Origin: Roseovarius spongiae
GTDB lineage: Bacteria; Pseudomonadota; Alphaproteobacteria; Rhodobacterales; Rhodobacteraceae
DNA length: 64,000 bases
Direction: 5' to 3'
NCBI RefSeq assembly: GCF_003651245.1
Contig: NZ_RAPE01000005.1
Span: 205,235 to 269,234 of the forward strand
The translations under genes and the position numbers were made by a program. Each line of letters opens with the position of its first letter. Position 1 is the first letter of the stretch. Shown piece by piece: positions 57,994-64,000 of this stretch. Under the pieces are notes generated by a model. It was not told where the DNA came from. It did no database searches and was given only the letters and a program-made list of their open reading frames with translations.

Positions 57994-59924
57994 ACAAGAT
58001 CCAATCATATGACGGTCGCCACCTTCGCGATGGCGATACCCTTTACCGCGTTATCGGTCGCGTCCATGGAAAGCCCGCTGTGATTCTCGATCTGAACGGG
58101 GCGCAGACAGAAATCACTCTCGAGGAGTATCATCGCCAGATCGGACTGGGAAATGTCTCCGAGGGGCAGGAGCCAATATTTCGCGATCGAGTATTCGATG
58201 ACCAGGAAGCATCCGAAGCGGCCTTCCGTAAGCGCATACTTGAATTGGTCGACCGCTATCAGGAATTGGGCCTCACCTGGGCTGAAATAAAAAATGAGAT
58301 GGAGCTCGAGCTTCAGAAAGACCAACGCTTCGCTTCGCGGGCTTCAAAGCTCCCTGCCGTTCGCACGATCCAGAAGTATCGCTCTGACTTCTGTGCGAAA
58401 GGCAATCTCGCCTTAGTAGATAAACGGTCTCAATCCGGAAATTACACTATCCGCTACGACGATATTTTGCGGGATGTCGTCCTCGATCTTCTCGAGGAAT
58501 CCTATCTCGCATCCGACCGTATGACGATGACTGACCTGGCTTGGCAATCTCGGATCAATTATTTGAAGCGTTTTTCGGAAGAGCGGCCGAAACAAGAACC
58601 AGGAAATCATGGCCGAAAGGCCGTGGAGTCAATACTTGACGACTTCATTCCCCATTCTGACGTCTTGAAAAAACGGCTGGGAAGGAAGGTTGCGCGCAAG
58701 GTCCTACTCCAAGCTGGCAATTTTCAGAAAATCGAACATGCCTATGACAGGCTTGAGGTCGACTCCACGCAGGCCGATATTTTCGTGATCTACGATGGTA
58801 AACTGATCAGGCCGTGGGTCACGCTGGTTGTCGATGCAGCAACGGGCTCCATTGTCGGACTCGTAGTTTCTCTTGAGAATCCAACGGGTTTGACAACTGC
58901 GACCGCGCTCTTCGAGGCCATGACGGGGAATGATGAGGAGTTCTTCGATCGGTTCGGTATCAAGAATCGTGTGCACTTTGCCGGCTACCCCCTGACTGTC
59001 GTAGCAGACCAAGGCTCCGAGAACTCGGGCGAAATCATCGACCGCCTACTGTCGACGACTGCCATCGAGCTGCAAAAGAACATCCCTGGACATCCGGAAA
59101 AGAAGCCATTTGTTGAGCGCGCCATGTCAACTCTCAAGACCTTCGTAACAAAGCTCGAGGGTGCGACTCAAACTCGGGAGCTTTCTTTCAAGGATCGTTA
59201 CGATCGGGCCATCTCGGAGGCATGTTGGACTTTTGACGAGTTCATCCAGAAGGTTCAGGTCTGGCGCTACGATGTCTATGGCGCCCTTCCTCGCCGACGG
59301 GTGCAGTCCCCGCTGAAGCGCAAAGAGAGCCCGATCGAGAGCTGGCGTCGCCTTTGCACTGAAGCCTACGTCCCAGAACCGCCGAACAAACAGACGCTCG
59401 CCCAGATGTTTTACTGCCAGTCTGCAAAGAGAATTGTGCACAACTACGGTATCGAAGTGGGATATGTTCAGTATTCGTCGCCTGAGCTCCGCATGCTCAA
59501 GCAAAATACAAAAGGCAAACTTGAGGTCGATATTCGGATCAATCCGGCCGATATCCGGGAAATTATCATGTCGCATCCGAAATCCGGAGAGACATTTTAT
59601 GTCCCGTGCAAGGACCCCGAAATGCCTGCGATTTCCGTGGCGGAGCGGGACCGCATCATTGCTATGAATAGGCGTGATTCCGATGACTACCTGTCTGCGC
59701 AAGAGGTTCTGGCAGCCTTGGTGGCGGGCAAGCACCACAAGCCTTCCAAGGCTACCTCCAATGGGGGCAAGGCGCGACATGCCGCTCAGCGCAAGCGGCG
59801 CGACGATGAGATCACTCAGCGGAGCAACCGGTCGAGAAACCCAGCAGCTCCGGACATCGCCTCCCGCCCCACAATGCCGGTATTCGCCCCTGAGCGACGC
59901 AACCGTATTTTACAACGAGGATAA
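57990..59924 (+). CDS. tnsB: Tn7-like DDE transposase TnsB
   Basis: The product has 644 residues of the Mu/TniA transposase group. The N-terminal part has DNA-binding helices (LPAVRTIQKYRSDFCAKG). The catalytic triad is visible: Asp258 (LEVDSTQADIF), Asp340 (VVADQGSENSG) and Glu376 (KPFVERAMSTLKT), with DD-35-E spacing. A basic C-terminal tail (KARHAAQRKRRDDEITQR) probably contacts TnsC. It binds the repeats at both ends and cuts and joins the 3' strands. Confidence 0.96.
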   Translation: MNKIQSYDGRHLRDGDTLYRVIGRVHGKPAVILDLNGAQTEITLEEYHRQIGLGNVSEGQEPIFRDRVFDDQEASEAAFRKRILELVDRYQELGLTWAEIKNEMELELQKDQRFASRASKLPAVRTIQKYRSDFCAKGNLALVDKRSQSGNYTIRYDDILRDVVLDLLEESYLASDRMTMTDLAWQSRINYLKRFSEERPKQEPGNHGRKAVESILDDFIPHSDVLKKRLGRKVARKVLLQAGNFQKIEHAYDRLEVDSTQADIFVIYDGKLIRPWVTLVVDAATGSIVGLVVSLENPTGLTTATALFEAMTGNDEEFFDRFGIKNRVHFAGYPLTVVADQGSENSGEIIDRLLSTTAIELQKNIPGHPEKKPFVERAMSTLKTFVTKLEGATQTRELSFKDRYDRAISEACWTFDEFIQKVQVWRYDVYGALPRRRVQSPLKRKESPIESWRRLCTEAYVPEPPNKQTLAQMFYCQSAKRIVHNYGIEVGYVQYSSPELRMLKQNTKGKLEVDIRINPADIREIIMSHPKSGETFYVPCKDPEMPAISVAERDRIIAMNRRDSDDYLSAQEVLAALVAGKHHKPSKATSNGGKARHAAQRKRRDDEITQRSNRSRNPAAPDIASRPTMPVFAPERRNRILQRG

Positions 59925-59930
59925 TCGACT

Positions 59931-60917
59931 GTGAATAATGTTTCCCTGAGGGATCTGCGGATCTCACACGCGCGCTACGATAGGGCACTGAACCAGATGC
60001 TCGAGGCAATCGAGCTGGCAGGTTCGGACGGCACCTGCATTCCGTTTCTTGGGCCCACCCGCGTCGGTAAGTCCGACCTCATGTCAGCTGTAAAAAGCCA
60101 AGTGTCGAAGGACAGATCTGGACCAGGGTACATTCTCCCTTCACCAGATTTCCTCTACGGTGTGATATCACCCAAACCGAATGACTCAGAGCTCTATGCG
60201 TCCGTCATTCGCACTATGGGGCGTGTCGGGGCGAATTCTAAGCTCTCACTATTGCAGGACAGGATGTATGATCTGCTCGAACAGCGCGATATTCGGATCG
60301 TGGCTCTCGACGAGTGCAGCCATTGCGCCGAGCCGGGCGCAAACCTCACACGACGCGCTGCGGCGGATCATTTCAAGACCATCATCGATCGGTCGGGCGT
60401 GATCCTCATCCTGATGGGTCTGCCAAAAGCGCAGCGCCTCATCGACGAGAACGAGCAATTTGCAGCGCGGTCGATGGCAACGATCGAGCTCCATCCTTAT
60501 CGCTGGACCAACCCTGATGACCGCAACGAATTCACTACAGTGATCTACAGTATATTCGACTACCTCAGGGAGCGCGGCATCTCGCTCGAATTCGACTGGA
60601 TCGACATGTCCCGGCGCCTCTTCGCGACCTCCGGAGGTCGTGTCGGGATGGTAATCGAACTGCTTGAGGTCGCCGTTCGATCCACTGCGCGAGACGGTGT
60701 CTTGGATATGTCGGACATGGGGAAGGCTGCCGACATACGGCTTCAGGGCCTCTCTCGCCTTGCGCCGATCTTCAACACTGATCCCCCGCAGGATGACGTT
60801 CTTCTTCGATCTTATGCGAAGGTCATGCGGGACGCGGGATTGCAGCTACCCGATCCGAATTCATCGCTCGAACTCGAAGCGTTCCGCGCTACGGAAGAAG
60901 GAGCGCTTGCAGCATGA
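59931..60917 (+). CDS. tnsC: Tn7-like AAA+ regulator TnsC
   Basis: The product has 328 residues, short compared with Tn7 TnsC (about 555) and close in size to TniB. Walker A is FLGPTRVGKSDLMSA (Lys47) and Walker B is IRIVALDECSH (Asp127-Glu128). TnsC forms ATP-dependent rings or filaments on DNA that connect the target-selector TniQ with TnsB. The start is GTG with GAGG upstream. It overlaps tniQ by 4 bp. Confidence 0.94.
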   Translation: MNNVSLRDLRISHARYDRALNQMLEAIELAGSDGTCIPFLGPTRVGKSDLMSAVKSQVSKDRSGPGYILPSPDFLYGVISPKPNDSELYASVIRTMGRVGANSKLSLLQDRMYDLLEQRDIRIVALDECSHCAEPGANLTRRAAADHFKTIIDRSGVILILMGLPKAQRLIDENEQFAARSMATIELHPYRWTNPDDRNEFTTVIYSIFDYLRERGISLEFDWIDMSRRLFATSGGRVGMVIELLEVAVRSTARDGVLDMSDMGKAADIRLQGLSRLAPIFNTDPPQDDVLLRSYAKVMRDAGLQLPDPNSSLELEAFRATEEGALAA

Positions 60918-62695
60918 CACCTGAGACACACGAAAGCCTTCTCGGCTACATCAAGCGGCGGTCGGACGCGGAAGGCTTCCCTGAAGCAGGTGGTTTCCTG
61001 ACCATGCTCGGGCAGTCCTACGGGCGCGCGATGATCGAGGAGGCTGAGCGACTGGCCGAGGATCTCGATATTGACTTGGCGACGCTGGAGCCGATCCTGC
61101 CGTCCGCCCAGTCAAAAGACCCTGCGCTCGACTGGTCGTTCCATCGAATGCATCGCGACCCGGTTTGCCCGTCATGTATCGCCGCCAGTCAACCTCGCCG
61201 GAAAGAGTGGCGACACGCTATGGTTTCGGCATGCGCCGAGCACGGCTGTCAGCTGATCGATGAATGCCCCGGCTGTGGGGGCCCTCTGACCCTGCTTGGT
61301 GATGGGTATGCGGGCTGCCTATGCGGAGCCTCCTATGGCGATGCGATGGCTGTGCCAGCCAGCTCTCTCGAGACCGAATTCTCAAGGATGATAGCGGGGC
61401 GATCCGCCAAACTTGCGGGTGTTGAGCTTTGTGCAGACGACGGTTTGCACAATGCCCGCACGGTGTGGTTTTTGAGCGCAAACATGGCCAAGGCGCGAAC
61501 CGGGAAAGAAGGCAAGTCGATCTATCCCAAGACCGTCGCAGAAGCGCGCACCCGGCTAAGATCGGTTGAAGCTCTCCTGCTCGATTGGCCAACGGCATTC
61601 GACGATCACGTCGTGCAAAGATGGAATGGTCCGGGTGCGGAGGGTATGACGGCCGCCATGCGGTTGGGTGCCTGGTATCGCAGTCTTCTTAGGCAGAAAG
61701 GTGCGTTGGCTGAAGCACTTCTGTCCCGGTGCCTCATTGTTGTCAGCACAGTGTGCGGTGACGCATACAAGACCAATCGTCACAAAGATGGCTCGAATTG
61801 GGTGAGCGCCGCTCAGGCTGGAGATATTCTGGGCATCCGGAGCGAGAGGGTTGTCGAGGCAGTTCGAGGCGGAATGATGATTGGCTCGCAGGGAAGATCA
61901 GGCACCGGTCACCTCCATACGATTGTCAGAATGCAAGATATCGAAGAGGTCCACGAGCTACGAGCACGATCCGGGACCAAGGAAAAGGTCCGCAGCATCC
62001 TCGGTGTTTCGCGAAAACAATTCCAGCTCATGGAGGAGGCGAGGTTCTTCGGTGCTGGATGCAGGATGTCGGCTCACCCTTGCGTCGATGGCGACTACGA
62101 CCTCGAGAACATCTGTGCTGCGGTAGATGAAATCCGGCAGGTGGCCCATGGCGAAAGTGCCAGAGCAGATGGTTTGGTGGCCTTTCGCAAGGTCAATCTG
62201 CGAAGGACGACTGATCGGACCGGGATTCTGAAGATCTACCGCCTCATAGCCGACCAGAAACTTCGAGCGGTGACGTTCCCTGAGGGTGACGGCCTCGGCA
62301 ACGCGCTCTTTGACGCGGCGGAGATCGACCGCGTTCTTCAAGATCATGGCGGCGCGCGTGCATGGACTGCCGGAGAGGTTGCGGGATTTTCCGGGTGGAA
62401 GCCCGAATGCGTCACCGGGTGGTGCGAGCAGGGTTTGCTTCAAGCAACCAGAGGAAAGCGGGGTTCTTTCAACGTCTGGCAGATTACTGAGGAAGCGCTC
62501 TCCCGGTTCCGCCAGGAATTCCAGGTGGTCTCGGACCTTGCGAAGGAAGGCAAAACTACCTCCCGAAAGCTGCTCGCATCCCTCGCAGATCGCGGGATCT
62601 CCTCGGTCGGGTCGCAGCCGGTAGGGACATCATCCCGTGGGCATCTGATCCGAACCGGTGAAATTGCCCGGATGATTGCGTTTCCGACAACCTGA
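60914..62695 (+). CDS. tniQ: Target-site selector TniQ/TnsD
   Basis: The product has 593 residues. The N-terminal TniQ domain has SLLGYIKRRSDAEGF and two zinc-binding sets (C85-C88 with C107-H110, and C118-C121 with C135-C137). The C-terminal 300 residues contain at least three helix-turn-helix-like units: WVSAAQAGDILGIRSERVVE, VRSILGVSRKQFQLMEEA, and WTAGEVAGFSGWKPECVTGW. This is longer than the TniQ of Tn5053 elements and comparable to TnsD of Tn7, which recognises the 3' end of glmS. By analogy this protein should recognise the 3' end of gyrB, but only the insertion site supports that. Confidence 0.9.
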   Translation: MTPETHESLLGYIKRRSDAEGFPEAGGFLTMLGQSYGRAMIEEAERLAEDLDIDLATLEPILPSAQSKDPALDWSFHRMHRDPVCPSCIAASQPRRKEWRHAMVSACAEHGCQLIDECPGCGGPLTLLGDGYAGCLCGASYGDAMAVPASSLETEFSRMIAGRSAKLAGVELCADDGLHNARTVWFLSANMAKARTGKEGKSIYPKTVAEARTRLRSVEALLLDWPTAFDDHVVQRWNGPGAEGMTAAMRLGAWYRSLLRQKGALAEALLSRCLIVVSTVCGDAYKTNRHKDGSNWVSAAQAGDILGIRSERVVEAVRGGMMIGSQGRSGTGHLHTIVRMQDIEEVHELRARSGTKEKVRSILGVSRKQFQLMEEARFFGAGCRMSAHPCVDGDYDLENICAAVDEIRQVAHGESARADGLVAFRKVNLRRTTDRTGILKIYRLIADQKLRAVTFPEGDGLGNALFDAAEIDRVLQDHGGARAWTAGEVAGFSGWKPECVTGWCEQGLLQATRGKRGSFNVWQITEEALSRFRQEFQVVSDLAKEGKTTSRKLLASLADRGISSVGSQPVGTSSRGHLIRTGEIARMIAFPTT

Positions 62696-62717
62696 TCGAT
62701 CCAGTCGCGCCCTATTT

Positions 62718-62749
62718 GAAAGCCGCCAGGGGATGCCTTGGCGGCTTTC
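62718..62749 (+). terminator. Terminator of the tns operon
   Basis: GAAAGCCGCCA and its complement form an 11-bp stem with a 10-base loop, beginning 22 bp after the tniQ stop. A short T-run (GTTTC) follows. It likely ends the operon before the right transposon end. Confidence 0.65.
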
Positions 62750-62833
62750 GGCGTTTCTGAGCAATGGATTGCTGTCCGGATTTTGCTTATCAAGATACAG
62801 GATGGTCGCCGACACGAAGCGGCACGCCGGGCG

Positions 62834-62955
62834 CGCAATATTATAGGCAAATCGCGCAAGTCTTTGGGCGAACAGTGCGCAAACTATTGGGCCAGCACTG
62901 GCGATTTTCTCCAATGATTAAATGCAGAGCGCGCACGACTACGCGACATACTACA
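62834..62955 (-). repeat. Right end of the transposon with TnsB-site repeats
   Basis: The terminal inverted repeat is at 62930-62955. Inside it lie further copies of the same motif on the minus strand: GTTTGCGCACTGTTCGCCC at about 62866-62885, and the 35-base block at 62834-62868 with core TTGCGCGATTTGC that matches the left end. Repeats are more spread out than in the left end, as in Tn7 where the two ends differ. Confidence 0.8.
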
Positions 62956-62960
62956 GAGTG
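62956..62960. repeat. Target-site duplication, right copy (GAGTG)
   Basis: GAGTG directly follows the ACA that ends the right terminal repeat. It is identical to the five bases before the left end. Host sequence resumes here. Confidence 0.93.
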
Positions 62961-62989
62961 TGTGGGCGTGCGCTTTGGATCTTCGCCGC

Positions 62990-63787
62990 CTACAACCGGA
63001 AGCCGCGAACGACGAGAGCCCGCCGAGGTATGATCAATCCCAACCCTGCCGCATATGATCGATGAAATTCCTCGAACGCGGCTCTGAAAGCTTCTCGCCG
63101 GTTTTGGTCCAGGGCGGCGTATGTGGCCGCAACGGGCCCGAAGCCGTTGACGTATTCCTCCCAGACCGTTGCTTCATCCGGCGCATAGAATGTCGTGACC
63201 TGTTCTCGGACGTCGATCTTGAAATGGGTTCCCACGACCTCTTGCAACCAGCTTGAACGCCCCCAATCGAAAGGCGAGGCGGGTGGCGGAGGCGCGTCAG
63301 ACCATTCACCGATCAGATCAAAAAATCGCGCGATGTAGCCCCCGGGATCGTCAGCCCATGTTGCAAGCGCCAGACGGCCGCCGGGCCGAAGCACACGGGC
63401 CATCTCCGCCGCTGCCTCGACCGGTTTGCTCGAGAAGATGACGCCGTAGGTCGAGACCACTCCGTCGAAGCTTGCCTCTTCAAACGGCAGGTCTTCGGCC
63501 GCCGCCCGCCGGAACGCGGGGCGCGGCTCAACCCTCGCTGACAGGACATCAGCTGCTTCCAGCATGCCGGGGGCGATATCCACTCCGGTGACGTTCGCCC
63601 CGCGCCAGGCCGCAAGCCGCGCGGCCCAGCCGGTGCCTGTCCCGATATCGAGAATGCGTTCGCCGGGACGCGGCCAGAGGGCCTGGACCGCGTGGGAAAT
63701 GGTGTCGGACAGGCCGAATGAAATCCCGTCATAGGATTTGCCCGGCTGTCCCCACATCTGTGCTTCGGGTGTCAATGCGCTGGTCAT
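62990..63787 (-). CDS. SAM-dependent class I methyltransferase
   Basis: The product has 265 residues. The SAM motif is RILDIGTGTGWAARLAAWRG, followed by VTGVDIAPGML and the family pattern FDGVVSTYGVIF and LRPGGRLALATW. The substrate cannot be told. I chose ATG at 63787 with AGGAGG upstream. It is convergent with gyrB, and without the transposon the two stops would be only 34 bp apart. It is divergent from an HxlR-type regulator, which may control it. Confidence 0.9.
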   Translation of the reverse strand: MTSALTPEAQMWGQPGKSYDGISFGLSDTISHAVQALWPRPGERILDIGTGTGWAARLAAWRGANVTGVDIAPGMLEAADVLSARVEPRPAFRRAAAEDLPFEEASFDGVVSTYGVIFSSKPVEAAAEMARVLRPGGRLALATWADDPGGYIARFFDLIGEWSDAPPPPASPFDWGRSSWLQEVVGTHFKIDVREQVTTFYAPDEATVWEEYVNGFGPVAATYAALDQNRREAFRAAFEEFHRSYAAGLGLIIPRRALVVRGFRL

Positions 63788-63909
63788 GGCCGCCTCCTGT
63801 CCGTGGCCTTGATCGATTGTGCCAATCAGGACCGATGAGGGATACTGCATAATCTGGAGTATTCGCGGAGTGGCCATCAGGATATGATGTGGATGTAAGA
63901 GGAGGCCGG
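63788..63909. promoter_or_regulatory. Divergent promoter region, methyltransferase and HxlR regulator
   Basis: This 122-bp gap lies between two genes transcribed apart. It holds the good AGGAGG site of the methyltransferase and should contain an operator for the regulator. I see no clear palindrome to name as the operator. Confidence 0.4.
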
Positions 63910-64000
63910 GATGACGAAGGGGTATGCTCAATTCTGTCCCATCGCCAAAGCTGCGGAGATCTTCTGCGAACGCTGGACAGCATTGGTGATCCGAAATCTC
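63910..64000 (+). CDS. HxlR-family transcription regulator (N-terminal part)
   Basis: Only 30 residues are in the window: MTKGYAQFCPIAKAAEIFCE, then RWTALVIRNL. This is the HxlR signature (Y-x-Q-F-C-P-x-A-x-A, then ERW). The gene is cut by the window edge. HxlR regulators often respond to aldehydes or oxidants and act on a divergent neighbour, here probably the methyltransferase. Confidence 0.8.

Larger units (their letters stand above)
32994..62955. mobile_element. Complete Tn7-like transposon at the 3' end of gyrB
   Basis: The element is 29,962 bp long. Its terminal 26 bases are inverted repeats with 21 identities (left starts TGTAGGATTG, right reads outward as TGTAGTATGT). It is flanked by the 5-bp direct repeat GAGTG. 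It encodes TnsA, TnsB, TnsC and TniQ in one operon near the right end and carries about 24 kb of cargo. The cargo includes a type I restriction system, a helicase, IS fragments and a LENQ-motif TnsA-like gene. No cas genes are present, so this is not a CRISPR-guided element. The position 6 bp after gyrB suggests site-specific insertion guided by TniQ. Cargo and transposition genes look less GC-rich than the host flanks. Confidence 0.93.

Noticed and set aside
32994..62955. CRISPR-associated transposon
   Set aside because: No cas gene and no repeat-spacer array were seen anywhere in the element, so the Tn7-like machinery is the TnsA/B/C/TniQ type without CRISPR guidance.

Overview
The window looks like a piece of the main chromosome of an alphaproteobacterium of the order Rhodobacterales (roseobacter/Paracoccaceae type). 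This rests on the high GC content, the FlaF-FlbT flagellin control pair, an FlgJ without a muramidase domain next to a separate lytic transglycosylase, the UbiB-UbiE pair, and the core order rpsT-dnaA-dnaN-recF-gyrB. No genus can be named from sequence reading alone.

Positions 1 to about 20,560 are one dense flagellar cluster. The order is motA (cut by the window edge), a secreted repeat protein, a lytic transglycosylase, flhA-fliR-flhB and a fliJ-like gene on the plus strand; then fliL-flgH-flgA-flgG-flgF-fliQ-fliE-flgC-flgB on the minus strand; fliI; a DUF1217 gene-flbT-flaF-flagellin block; flgN-flgJ; and fliK-flgD. Together they supply the export gate, rod, L-ring, hook assembly factors, filament protein and stator. 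Two tandem copies of a tiny secreted protein follow, each with its own terminator. Next come ubiB and ubiE (ubiquinone synthesis), mutM (DNA repair), an enoyl-CoA hydratase, rpsT, and the replication block dnaA-dnaN-recF-gyrB.

Immediately after the gyrB stop codon the chromosome is interrupted by a complete Tn7-like transposon (32994-62955, 29,962 bp). Its boundaries can be read directly. Imperfect inverted ends start TGTAG and finish CTACA, and a 5-bp direct repeat GAGTG lies on both sides. Further shared repeats lie inside both ends. The transposition genes tnsA-tnsB-tnsC-tniQ (57280-62695) sit at the end far from gyrB. With the element removed, gyrB and the next host gene, a convergent methyltransferase, are only 34 bp apart. 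This suggests that the 3' end of gyrB is the attachment site.

The cargo holds two unknown genes; a TnsA-like LENQ-motif protein with two decayed relatives next to tnsA; a full type I restriction-modification operon (hsdM-hsdS-hsdR) ending in a YgjP-like metallopeptidase; two small membrane proteins; a secreted ClpP-like protease; an 1116-residue SF2 helicase with a possible nuclease domain; a nested and broken IS91-type element with its tyrosine recombinase; several IS3 scraps; a large unknown protein; a PPP-type phosphatase; and a remnant ADP-ribosylglycohydrolase. No CRISPR array or cas gene was seen. The cargo is best read as a defence-rich island on a vehicle that uses a fixed chromosomal site. 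The last kilobase returns to host DNA: a SAM-dependent methyltransferase and the start of a divergent HxlR-type regulator.
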